From: Burkholderiaceae bacterium
GTDB lineage: Bacteria; Pseudomonadota; Gammaproteobacteria; Burkholderiales; Burkholderiaceae_C
DNA length: 64,000 bases
Reading direction: 5' to 3'
Assembly (NCBI GenBank): GCA_018780645.1
Contig: JADMJJ010000011.1
Span: 62,001-126,000 of the forward strand
The notes beneath the pieces were generated by a model. The model was not told the origin of the DNA. It made no database searches and saw only the letters and a program-made list of their open reading frames with translations. How positions within the stretch are numbered: position 1 is the first letter of the stretch; every line of letters begins with the position of its first letter. Of the stretch, positions 1-7,472 are shown in pieces. The translations under genes and the position numbers were made by a program.

Positions 1-287
1 ATTTGATGGTCAACGCTGTCAGCTCATTTTCCGCGCAACCGCTGGTATGGCTGTTCAATATCGGCCTGACGATCACCACCTTCAGCTTTCTGTATGCCTT
101 CTATCTGTTGGTGCGCAAGGTCCTGTTCGACGACGCGCTGCTGGGCTTCACCTCGGTGATGGCGCTGACCACGCTGAGCCTGGGCATCATGACGACCGGC
201 CTGGGCATCATCGGCATCTACCTTGGCAAGGTGTTCACTCAGGTGCAGAACCGGCCGACTTACATCGTCAAGGACATCCACAGGTAG
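1..287 (+). CDS. GT2 polyprenyl-phosphate sugar synthase, C-terminal fragment
   Basis: This is the 3' end of a gene whose start lies before the window; the frame is open from the first base. The visible 94 residues hold two hydrophobic membrane segments (about residues 12-37 and 48-74) followed by the short tail GKVFTQVQNRPTYIVKDIH. That tail closely resembles the end of DPM1/GtrB/ArnC-like glycosyltransferases (compare EYLGRVFNEVKQRPLYLLNQ in the second GT2 of this window). Enzymes of this family put a nucleotide sugar on undecaprenyl phosphate at the inner face of the cytoplasmic membrane. The next gene starts 8 bases later, so it belongs to the glycan operon. The catalytic domain is outside the window, so the sugar cannot be predicted. 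Confidence 0.8.
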   Translation, partial: LMVNAVSSFSAQPLVWLFNIGLTITTFSFLYAFYLLVRKVLFDDALLGFTSVMALTTLSLGIMTTGLGIIGIYLGKVFTQVQNRPTYIVKDIHR

Positions 288-295
288 AAAGCAAG

Positions 296-1051
296 ATGAC
301 AGCCATCGCTTCGCTGGACAGCCACAAGAGTTCCTACACGGCTGACTTCCAGTTCTATGAGGAAAACCGCATGGTCCACGCGGCCTATGGGGCGAAGATT
401 GCCGAGCACATCGACGCCTCAAGCGCGGGCGCGGTGCTCAGCTTGGGCATCGGCCACACCGAGGTGGCCAGGGCAATCTTGTCGCGGCTCGGTACCGGAC
501 GCTTTTCACGCTATGTCGTCGTCGATGCGGCGCCGCAGATCATCGAGGACTTTCGCGCCAGCATCACGCCGCTGCCTGTCGGCCTGGAACTGGTCGAGGC
601 ATATTTCGAAGACTACGACAGCGCTTCGCGCTTCGACCTGATCGAAGCCGGCTTCATCCTGGAGCATGTCGATGACCCCGGCCTGGTCCTGCGCCGTTTG
701 CAGCAACTGCTGGCGCCGGACGGGCGTATCTTCATCGCCGTGCCGAATGCGCGTTCGCTGCACCGACTGATCGGCCATCTGTCCGGCTTCCTGCCCGACA
801 TGCACAAGCTCAGTCCGGCCGACCTGGCGCTGGGGCACAAGCGGTATTTCGATCTGGCCAGCCTGCGCAGCCTGGTGCAGGACTGCGGCTACCGTGTCAT
901 CAAGGCCGAGGGCATGCTGCTCAAGCCGTTCACGACGACGCAGCTGAACGCGCTGAATCTGGCGCCGGCGGTCTGGCAGGCCTTGCTGCAGGTGTCGGCC
1001 GACTATCCGGAGATATCGAACTCGATCTATCTCGAGGTCGCCGCTTCATGA
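296..1051 (+). CDS. Class I SAM-dependent methyltransferase
   Basis: A 251-residue protein. The frame is open further upstream, but ATG 296 is chosen because it follows the stop of the preceding gene and a purine-rich stretch (AGAAAGCAAG). Residues 45-75 show a Rossmann-like motif I (VLSLGIGHTEVARAIL) with an acidic end to strand 2 (VVVDAAP). A later segment, FDLIEAGFILEHVDDPGLVL, is typical of the Methyltransf_11/23 fold, and DGRIFIAVPNA is the usual strand-5 region. The family methylates small molecules or sugars with S-adenosylmethionine. Inside a sugar-modification operon a role in O- or N-methylating a deoxysugar or its acyl group is likely, but the substrate is inferred only. Its stop overlaps the next start by four bases (ATGA). 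Confidence 0.8.
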   Translation: MTAIASLDSHKSSYTADFQFYEENRMVHAAYGAKIAEHIDASSAGAVLSLGIGHTEVARAILSRLGTGRFSRYVVVDAAPQIIEDFRASITPLPVGLELVEAYFEDYDSASRFDLIEAGFILEHVDDPGLVLRRLQQLLAPDGRIFIAVPNARSLHRLIGHLSGFLPDMHKLSPADLALGHKRYFDLASLRSLVQDCGYRVIKAEGMLLKPFTTTQLNALNLAPAVWQALLQVSADYPEISNSIYLEVAAS

Positions 1052-2751
1052 AAAGGCAGGCCACCGCCTTGATCGTTTCCGGCGGCGGTTTCCAGGGACT
1101 GTCGCTGGTCAAGGCCTTGCGCGCGCTGCCTGGGGTCAGGGTGCTGGTCGCCGATTGCTACGACGAGAATGTGTCGCGCTACTTCGCCGACGCCTTCTTC
1201 GTCGCGCCGATGCTTGGCGAGACGCAGGCGTTCAGCGCCTTCATACTGGAGCTCTGCGCCCGCGAGGAGGTCAGCGACGTGTTCGCCTCGACCTCGCTGG
1301 AGCTGGCCGCGCTCGATGCGCTCCGGGCGCGCCTCGACGAGTCAGGCGTGACCTTGCATGTCTCGTCCCCGGCCGTGCTGGCGCTGGGCGCCGACAAGCT
1401 GCTGTTCTACCGCTGGCTGGTCGGCCAGGGCCTGGCGGCCTTGCCGTTCTATGCCGACAGTGCCGAGGCGTCGGCGGGTCAGGCCTTGCTCGGCAAGCCG
1501 CGCGGCACCTGGGGCGGGCGCGGCCAGGTCCGCTTGCAGGCCGGCCAGGACATCGGGACGGTCGGGTTGAAGGACGGCTCGGCCTATGTCTGGCAGAGCT
1601 ATCTGCCCGAGTTCGACGAGTATTCGGTCGACTTCGCCATTGACGCGCAGGGCAAGGTCTCGCCGCTCGGGCTGCGCCGTCGCGTGCGCACGCTCGGCGG
1701 CTTCGCGATCCTGTGCGAGCCGGGCGCGCCGGACTTCGTCGCGCAGCAGGCGCAGCGCTGTGTCGCGGCGCTGGCCGCCGCCGGCGCGCGCGGGCCGCTG
1801 AACCTGCAATTGCTGAGCGTGGGCAACGAGGCCTGGGTGTCGGATTTCAACCCGCGCGCTGGCACGTCGATGCCGCTGAGCCTGGTGCTGGGCTTCAACC
1901 CGCTGGCCTTTCTGCTCGGCCAGGCAGGTGCGGCGCCCGCAGTTGCCGATCCGCCACGACCCACGCTGCGCACGTTGCGCATCCTGGACGAGCGCGTGAT
2001 CGCGGCGCTCGACCTACGTGCGGTGCGCGGTGTCGTGTTCGATCTGGACGATACCTTGTTCGACCAGAAACGCTGGATGCTGGGCAAGCTCGAACTGACC
2101 TGGGCCGGCTTGCAGGACCAATTGCCGTCGCGAACCGAATTTCTGGCGATGGCCTTGCGCATCATCGAAGAAGGCAACCGCGCCCATCTGTTCGATGCTT
2201 TGTGCCGGGAACTGGGGCTGCCCGACACGGTGTGCAAGTCGCTGATTGACTGCTACCGCCTGGCCGTGCCGACGCTGGACGCGCTGTACGGCGACTCACG
2301 GGTCTGCCTGGACCAGCTGCGCCGCCATGGCTACAGGCTGGGCCTGATCACCGACAACCCGGCCGCTTCGCAACGTCAGAAGCTGCTGGCCTGCGGCCTC
2401 GGCGATTGCTTCGATGCGCTGATGCTGACCGGCGAGCACGGCATCAGCAAGCCCGATGCGCGTGCGTTCGACGGCTGTGCTCAGGACTTGGCGCTGGACC
2501 CGGATCAGTTGGTGATGGTGGGCGACAATCTCTACCGCGATATCGATGGCGCTGTGCAAGCAGGCTACCGCCATGCGTTCCATATCCAGCGCGACGGTGG
2601 ATTCTTCAATTTCAACCGCAGCAGTTGGGCGCAACTGGTCACGCCGGCAGACCGCTGGAGCACGCTGAATGGCCTGCACGAATTGCATTGGTATCTGAAG
2701 AGCAAAAACACGCCCATCGACGCGTTTGAACCGAAGACAAGCAAGCCATGA
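1048..2751 (+). CDS. ATP-grasp ligase fused to HAD phosphatase
   Basis: A 567-residue protein with two enzymes in one chain. Residues 1-300 look like a carbamoyl-phosphate-synthase-like ATP-grasp fold. They have an N-terminal nucleotide-binding-like segment (ALIVSGGGFQGLSLVKAL), Lys150 in GKPRGTWGGRGQ for ATP binding, and D266/N268/R270 in SDFNPRAG at the Mg-ATP site. Residues 327-545 are a complete HAD hydrolase: D332-x-D334 (FDLDDTLFDQ), T435, K468 and GDNLYRDID around 492-500. Such ATP-grasp enzymes join a carboxylate to an amine through an acyl phosphate. In this operon, which also has a sugar aminotransferase, ligation of an amino or hydroxy acid to an amino sugar is a plausible job, with the HAD part dephosphorylating a precursor. 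This is inference. The gene overlaps both neighbours by four bases, so translational coupling is likely. Confidence 0.8.
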   Translation: MKRQATALIVSGGGFQGLSLVKALRALPGVRVLVADCYDENVSRYFADAFFVAPMLGETQAFSAFILELCAREEVSDVFASTSLELAALDALRARLDESGVTLHVSSPAVLALGADKLLFYRWLVGQGLAALPFYADSAEASAGQALLGKPRGTWGGRGQVRLQAGQDIGTVGLKDGSAYVWQSYLPEFDEYSVDFAIDAQGKVSPLGLRRRVRTLGGFAILCEPGAPDFVAQQAQRCVAALAAAGARGPLNLQLLSVGNEAWVSDFNPRAGTSMPLSLVLGFNPLAFLLGQAGAAPAVADPPRPTLRTLRILDERVIAALDLRAVRGVVFDLDDTLFDQKRWMLGKLELTWAGLQDQLPSRTEFLAMALRIIEEGNRAHLFDALCRELGLPDTVCKSLIDCYRLAVPTLDALYGDSRVCLDQLRRHGYRLGLITDNPAASQRQKLLACGLGDCFDALMLTGEHGISKPDARAFDGCAQDLALDPDQLVMVGDNLYRDIDGAVQAGYRHAFHIQRDGGFFNFNRSSWAQLVTPADRWSTLNGLHELHWYLKSKNTPIDAFEPKTSKP

Positions 2752-3314
2752 GACTACTGATGTACGGGGCCGGAGACTTCGCCAGGACCGTTGAGATCCT
2801 GGCCCGCGACTGCGGGCACGAGGTGCTGGGCTGCATCGACGACACGGCGCAGAACCCGCACGCTCTGGGGACGTTCAGCGCCGTGTGCGAGAGCCATCCG
2901 CCGGCGGACTGTGGCGTGGTGATGGCGATCGGCTATCGCGACCTCGGCTCCCGCTGGAAGGCTTGGCTGCGCTTGCGCGCCGCCGGCTATGCCAGCCCGG
3001 CGCTGATCCACCCGCGCGCCTATGTGGCGGCGCAGGCAGTGTTGGCCGATGGCTGCCAGGTGATGGCAGGGGCGGTCGTCGACGTGCGCTCGAGCGTCGG
3101 CGAGGCCTCGGTGCTGTGGCCCTGCGCCAACGTCAATCACGACAGTCGCGTCGGTGCGAATTGCTTCGTGTCGCCGTCGGCCACGCTGTGCGGCTTCGTG
3201 CAGATTGGTGACGGCAGCTTCATCGGCGCCGGTGCGGTGGTCGTCGACCACTGCGTCGTGCCGCCGCACAGCTTCATCAAGGCCGCGAGCCTGACGCGCG
3301 GGCCGCGGCAATGA
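2748..3314 (+). CDS. NeuD/PglD-like left-handed beta-helix acyltransferase
   Basis: A 188-residue protein. The first 80 residues form a Rossmann-like sugar-binding region (LLMYGAGDFARTVEIL, then GVVMAIGYRD). Residues 90-180 carry the hexapeptide pattern of a left-handed parallel beta helix (ALIHPRAYVAAQAVLADG, NCFVSPSATL, DGSFIGAGAVVVDH), ending in the usual PPHSFIKA region. The NeuD/PglD family N- or O-acetylates nucleotide-linked amino sugars, for example UDP-4-amino sugars, using acetyl-CoA with a histidine base; NHDSRVG near residue 127 is the likely catalytic-His region. It overlaps both neighbours by four bases. Together with the WecE-type aminotransferase it suggests acylation of a 4-amino-4,6-dideoxyhexose. 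The acyl donor cannot be told from the sequence. Confidence 0.78.
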   Translation: MRLLMYGAGDFARTVEILARDCGHEVLGCIDDTAQNPHALGTFSAVCESHPPADCGVVMAIGYRDLGSRWKAWLRLRAAGYASPALIHPRAYVAAQAVLADGCQVMAGAVVDVRSSVGEASVLWPCANVNHDSRVGANCFVSPSATLCGFVQIGDGSFIGAGAVVVDHCVVPPHSFIKAASLTRGPRQ

Positions 3315-4054
3315 GCGCAAGTCTTGCATCGACAGCCACGCGCAGCGGCGGCAAGGCGGTGGTGGTGCTGCAGTCGAACTACATTCCGTGGAAGGGCTAT
3401 TTCGACCTGATCCATGACGCCGACCTATTCGTCTTCTACGACGACGTGCAGTTCACCAAGAACGACTGGCGCAACCGCAACCGGATCAAGACCGCCAGCG
3501 GCTCGAAGTGGCTGACGATCCCGGTCGGCACCGGCACCGATCGACAGGTCTGCGAAGTCGAGATGGCAGACCCGCGTTGGCAGAGCTCGCACTGGGACAG
3601 TCTGCGCCAGGCCTATGGCAAGCAGCCGTTCTTCAAACACTACCGGCCGTTCTTCGAGGGCGTCTACCTCGGGCAGCGCTGGCACAGCCTGTCGGACCTC
3701 AATCAGACGCTGATCAAGCGCATTGCCACGGAGCTGCTCGGCATCACGACCCGCTTCGAGGACTCGCGGGCCTATGCGGCGCAGGGTGCCAAACTCGACC
3801 GGCTGCTGCACCTGCTGTCGCTGACCGGGGCGCAGCGCTACATCACCGGTCCGGCGGCGCGTGACTATATCGACGCGGCGCGCTTCGTCGAGCATGGCAT
3901 CGAGCTGACCTGGAAGGACTACTCTGGCTATCCCGTGTACGAGCAGGCCCACCCTCCGTTCGAACACGGTGTCAGTATCCTGGATCTGCTGTTCAGCGTC
4001 GGCCCGGACGCGCCGCGCTACATCTGGGGATGGCGCGAGGGCGGGTCGTCATGA
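3311..4054 (+). CDS. WbqC family protein
   Basis: A 247-residue protein with the typical WbqC-family opening: VVLQSNYIPWKGYFDLI, then DADLFVFYDDVQFTKNDWRN, then NRIKTASGSKWLTIPV. The length and the conserved blocks up to the C-terminal KDYSGYPVYEQAHPPF fit the family. Members are common in O-antigen and exopolysaccharide loci next to sugar aminotransferases and have no settled biochemical role as far as I know. The position between an acyltransferase and a WecE aminotransferase suggests a part in modifying the amino sugar. There are no membrane segments or signal peptide, so it should act in the cytoplasm. It overlaps its upstream neighbour by four bases and the next start by four bases. Confidence 0.82.
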   Translation: MSASLASTATRSGGKAVVVLQSNYIPWKGYFDLIHDADLFVFYDDVQFTKNDWRNRNRIKTASGSKWLTIPVGTGTDRQVCEVEMADPRWQSSHWDSLRQAYGKQPFFKHYRPFFEGVYLGQRWHSLSDLNQTLIKRIATELLGITTRFEDSRAYAAQGAKLDRLLHLLSLTGAQRYITGPAARDYIDAARFVEHGIELTWKDYSGYPVYEQAHPPFEHGVSILDLLFSVGPDAPRYIWGWREGGSS

Positions 4055-4470
4055 GCCGCCGGACCTTCAAGCAATTGCTGCGCTACGGTGTGATCGGCCT
4101 CAGCTCCAACGCGATCGGCTATCTGCTGTACCTGGGACTGACCGATGGCCTGGGCATGGACCCGAAGCTGGCGATGTCGCTGCTGTATGTCGTCGGCGTG
4201 CTGCAGACCTTTTTGTTCAACCGCAAGTGGACCTTCGGCCACGAGGGCCGCAAAGCACCGGCGCTGCTGCGCTACTTCGTCGCCTACGGGCTGGGCTACC
4301 TGGTCAATCTGCTGGCCTTGTACTTGCTGGTCGACCGCCTGGGGCATCCGCACCAGATCGTGCAGGCGGTAATGGTGTTCGTGCTGGCCGCGATGCTGTT
4401 TCTACTGCAGAAATTCTGGGTGTTCCGCCGCCCGGCCGTGTCAAACCAAACCGTGATGGAACGTCAATGA
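4051..4470 (+). CDS. GtrA family membrane protein (putative lipid-linked sugar flippase)
   Basis: A 139-residue hydrophobic protein with about four membrane helices and the family signatures FKQLLRYGVIGLSSNAIGY near the N-terminus, FLFNRKWTF in the middle and FLLQKFWVFRR at the end. GtrA proteins are thought to move undecaprenyl-phosphate-linked sugars across the inner membrane. They usually work with a GtrB-type GT2 enzyme such as the one cut by the window start. ATG 4051 is chosen over an in-frame ATG at 4030 because it makes the 4-base overlap seen throughout this operon and removes an atypical arginine-rich extension. The stop overlaps the start of the aminotransferase by four bases. Confidence 0.85.
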   Translation: MSRRTFKQLLRYGVIGLSSNAIGYLLYLGLTDGLGMDPKLAMSLLYVVGVLQTFLFNRKWTFGHEGRKAPALLRYFVAYGLGYLVNLLALYLLVDRLGHPHQIVQAVMVFVLAAMLFLLQKFWVFRRPAVSNQTVMERQ

Positions 4471-5591
4471 TTCCCTTCAACAAACCCTACATGACGGGCA
4501 AGGAACTCTGGAACATAGCCCAGGCCCATGCCAAGGGCCATTTGGCCGGCGATGGCGGGTTCACCCGACTGTGCTCAGAGTGGTTGGTCGCCAAGACCGG
4601 CGCGCAAAAGGCCTTGCTCACGCACTCCTGTACCGCCGCGCTCGAGATGGCCGCCATACTGGCCAATTTTCAGGCAGGCGACGAAGTCATCATGCCGTCG
4701 TACACCTTTGTATCGACGGCGAATGCATTTGTTTTGCGTGGCGCCACACCAGTGTTCGTCGATATCCGGCCGGATACGCTGAATATTGACGAGACCAAGA
4801 TAGAGGCCGCCATCACGCCTCGCACCAAGGCCATCGTGCCGGTGCATTACGCCGGCGTCAGCTGTGAGATGGACGTCATCATGGACATCGCCCGCAGGCA
4901 TTCCTTGCTGGTCATCGAGGACGCCGCCCAGGGTGTGATGTCCAGCTACAAGGGCCGACCCTTGGGCAGCATCGGGCATATGGCTGCCCTGTCCTTTCAC
5001 GAGACAAAGAACATCATTTCCGGCGAGGGCGGGGCGCTGCTGATCAATGATCCGAGCTTCGTGGCCAGGGCCGAGGTCATCCGCGAAAAGGGAACCAACC
5101 GCAGCCAGTTCTTTCGCGGGCAGGTCGATAAATACACCTGGACGGATTTCGGCTCGTCCTACCTGCCCAGCGAGCTCATTTCGGCGTTTCTGTGGGCGCA
5201 GATGGAAGAGGGCGAGTCGATCACCCGCCGTCGCCTCGAGATCTGGGACATCTACCATCGGTTCCTGGAGCAGGCCGAGCGCCAAGGCAAGATCCGCCGC
5301 CCCATCATTCCGGCTGGATGTGGCCACAACGCCCACATGTATTACGTCTTGCTGCCCACCCTGGCTTTGCGCACACAGTTCATCGCGCGGCTGAAGGAGT
5401 CCGGTATTGGCAGCGTATTCCACTACGTGCCATTGCACAGTGCGCCATTTGGCCTGCAGGCGGCTCGCACCCATGGGGATATGTTCAATACCACGGACCT
5501 GAGCGACAGATTGGTGCGCTTGCCACTTTGGCTGGGACTTGAAGAGCAGCAGGCCGAGGTGATTCAGAGCATTCTGGCTGTGCTTGATTGA
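4467..5591 (+). CDS. wecE: dTDP-4-amino-4,6-dideoxygalactose transaminase (WecE/RffA)
   Basis: A 374-residue PLP enzyme of the DegT/DnrJ/EryC1 family; E. coli WecE has 376 residues. It starts IPFNKPYMTGKELWNI and contains the WecE-like HLAGDGGFTRLC, EDAAQGVMSSYKGRPLGSIG and SFHETKNIISGEGGALL, with Lys181 as the expected PLP lysine. The family transfers an amino group from glutamate to dTDP-4-keto-6-deoxyglucose to give dTDP-Fuc4N, used in enterobacterial common antigen and O-antigens. The genes for dTDP-4-keto-6-deoxyglucose (rmlA/rmlB) are not in the window and may lie upstream. Start ATG 4467 overlaps the gtrA stop; the frame is open upstream, but that extension is a shadow of the preceding genes. 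This gives the strongest hint of the sugar handled by the locus. Confidence 0.88.
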   Translation: MIPFNKPYMTGKELWNIAQAHAKGHLAGDGGFTRLCSEWLVAKTGAQKALLTHSCTAALEMAAILANFQAGDEVIMPSYTFVSTANAFVLRGATPVFVDIRPDTLNIDETKIEAAITPRTKAIVPVHYAGVSCEMDVIMDIARRHSLLVIEDAAQGVMSSYKGRPLGSIGHMAALSFHETKNIISGEGGALLINDPSFVARAEVIREKGTNRSQFFRGQVDKYTWTDFGSSYLPSELISAFLWAQMEEGESITRRRLEIWDIYHRFLEQAERQGKIRRPIIPAGCGHNAHMYYVLLPTLALRTQFIARLKESGIGSVFHYVPLHSAPFGLQAARTHGDMFNTTDLSDRLVRLPLWLGLEEQQAEVIQSILAVLD

Positions 5592-5700
5592 GCGCGTCGG
5601 AGCCCGTCGCTGCCTGGCTGATTGAATGCAGTCCGAATGCACGCGTTCCGTGGCCAGGGCGGCCGATGCACAACCCCATTTATTTTCCAGGTGAGCCTTG

Positions 5701-7416
5701 GTGACAGGAATTGAACGACAACGGGCGGCACGTGCGCGGCATGGGCCGCAGCTTCAGGTCCTGGCTGTGCTCGGGCTGGCCGTGCTTCTGGTCTACGGAC
5801 AGACCCTGTTTTTCGACCGGGTCCTTTTCAATGTCGATCAGGAAACGCACTACCGATGGATTGTCCAGTTTGGCCAGACCCTGCGCGAGGGGGGCTTCTA
5901 TCCCCGCTGGATGCCCAGGGCAAACCTGGGTTTGGGCGAATTGACCTACAGCGCCTATCTGAGCTACTGGTATTTGGCCGGCGGCATGGTGGCGCTGGGC
6001 CTGGATGCCTGGACGGCGATCAAGATGCTGGCTGGCGTCGGCGCCATCATCAGTGGTGCGTCGGTCTACCTTATTTCACGCAGGCTTGTGTCGCACTCGG
6101 TCGCCATGCTCGCGATGGTGTTTGCCGTTGTCGCGCCGATGACGACATTCCTGTTCAGCCACTATGCAGCGTTCCCCTGGAATTTCAGTCTCTGCCTGGT
6201 GCCCGCGTTCTTGGCGCTGTCCATCAACGAGAACTACTCTGCCAAGCGCTTTGCCGCGCTTGCGCTTTGCACCGCGCTGCTGACCCTGACCCATGTGCTG
6301 GTGGCCTTCATGGCGATTCTGAGCGTCTTCCCCGCCATTCTTTTGCAGTGGGGGCGGGCTCGGAAATCTCATGGTGCAAGAGACGGCCTGGTGTGGGGAT
6401 GGGCGGTATTGTTGGGTGTGCTGCTCGCCGCCTTCCAATTGGTGCCGGCAGTGGCCGCGCGTGGCCTGGTCAATGCAATTCCAGCCTCCGACGCACATTA
6501 TCTGGACTGGAGAAACAGTTTTGCATTCCCGTTCTTCACCGCCAAGCTGTTCGGGATGCGCTGGTTCTTGATTCAGTGGATTCATTCCTCCGTGATATTG
6601 CTGGCCGGCTGCGCCACCTTGTTTGCATTGCGCTTCAGTTCCGAGCCTGAGAGTCGGCTCCGTCGGGTCATACAGGCCCTGGCCCTCGTTTCCTTGACGG
6701 CATTGTTTCTTGCGTCGGAAGCGGCCTATCTTGCCTACAAATACATTGAGCCCATGCGCAGCGTGCAGTGGCCCTATCGATTCTTGTCCCTTGCATCGGT
6801 CGCTGGCCTGCTTGCGCTGGTACTTGCGCTGGCACTGCGGTATTCGCCTGCCCGAGAGAAAAACGCTCGACGGATGATCGGTGTTTCATTGGCGGTTCCT
6901 TTGCTGCTCAGCGTCGCCTTGCAAGTGCAACTGTGGCGCGAGGGTAAGCCCACCCAGCTGAACCTCGCACTGCTGGACCAGAACTTTCATCAGCACGGTC
7001 TCGAATTCCGTACGCAAGGTCCGAACTGGGGCCGCTACGTCGCCGACGGCGGACTGGCTGGCCTTTGTGATCGTCAGGGCGCCCAGTGCAAGCCTGTCAC
7101 CGACAAAGGCCATTTCCGGGTCTGGGACGTCAGCTCATCGAAGGGCGCTCAGCTGCTCTTGCCGGCCTTTGCCTTCCCCGGATGGGCAACGTTGCTCGAC
7201 GGACAACCAAGCGCGCATGCCATCGATCCGGATACCGGCCTGGTGAGTTTGGACGTTCCAGCCGGTACGCACAGGGTGACGCTTGCCTTCATCGGCCTGC
7301 CCGCGGAGCGAATAGGCCAGGCCATGAGCGGTGCCGGCTTGCTGGCCTTGTTCTCCTCGTTCCTGCTGTTTTGGAGCCGGCGCAGGAATCGGTCCGAATC
7401 AGGCCCGACTCGGTAG
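5701..7416 (+). CDS. Large polytopic membrane protein, PTPS-related/YfhO-like (GT-C type)
   Basis: A protein of about 571 residues with roughly a dozen membrane helices and a soluble C-terminal part (about 400-540). The first periplasmic loop has LREGGFYPRWMPRANLGLGE, which resembles the conserved loop of the membrane proteins called 6-pyruvoyl-tetrahydropterin synthase-related, a GT-C-like family. The C-terminal stretch LLLPAFAFPGWATLLDGQP with VPAGTHRVTLAF resembles the end domain of YfhO-type proteins. Such proteins are thought to move sugars from polyprenyl phosphate onto periplasmic or surface acceptors; this is inference. Start: GTG 5701 lies six bases after AGGTGA; TTG 5698 directly before it is an alternative. 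The gap of 109 bases after wecE holds nothing I recognise. Confidence 0.62.
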   Translation: MTGIERQRAARARHGPQLQVLAVLGLAVLLVYGQTLFFDRVLFNVDQETHYRWIVQFGQTLREGGFYPRWMPRANLGLGELTYSAYLSYWYLAGGMVALGLDAWTAIKMLAGVGAIISGASVYLISRRLVSHSVAMLAMVFAVVAPMTTFLFSHYAAFPWNFSLCLVPAFLALSINENYSAKRFAALALCTALLTLTHVLVAFMAILSVFPAILLQWGRARKSHGARDGLVWGWAVLLGVLLAAFQLVPAVAARGLVNAIPASDAHYLDWRNSFAFPFFTAKLFGMRWFLIQWIHSSVILLAGCATLFALRFSSEPESRLRRVIQALALVSLTALFLASEAAYLAYKYIEPMRSVQWPYRFLSLASVAGLLALVLALALRYSPAREKNARRMIGVSLAVPLLLSVALQVQLWREGKPTQLNLALLDQNFHQHGLEFRTQGPNWGRYVADGGLAGLCDRQGAQCKPVTDKGHFRVWDVSSSKGAQLLLPAFAFPGWATLLDGQPSAHAIDPDTGLVSLDVPAGTHRVTLAFIGLPAERIGQAMSGAGLLALFSSFLLFWSRRRNRSESGPTR

Positions 7417-7472
7417 CTTGTCATGAGCCCAGTCGACACTTCGCCCCTCAGCTAAAAGGCTTGAAACCCCAA

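Noticed and set aside
7424-7456. A 10-codon frame (ATG AGC CCA ...) between the two GT-C genes
   Set aside because: It is too short and has neither a ribosome site nor similarity; the gap is only 56 bases.
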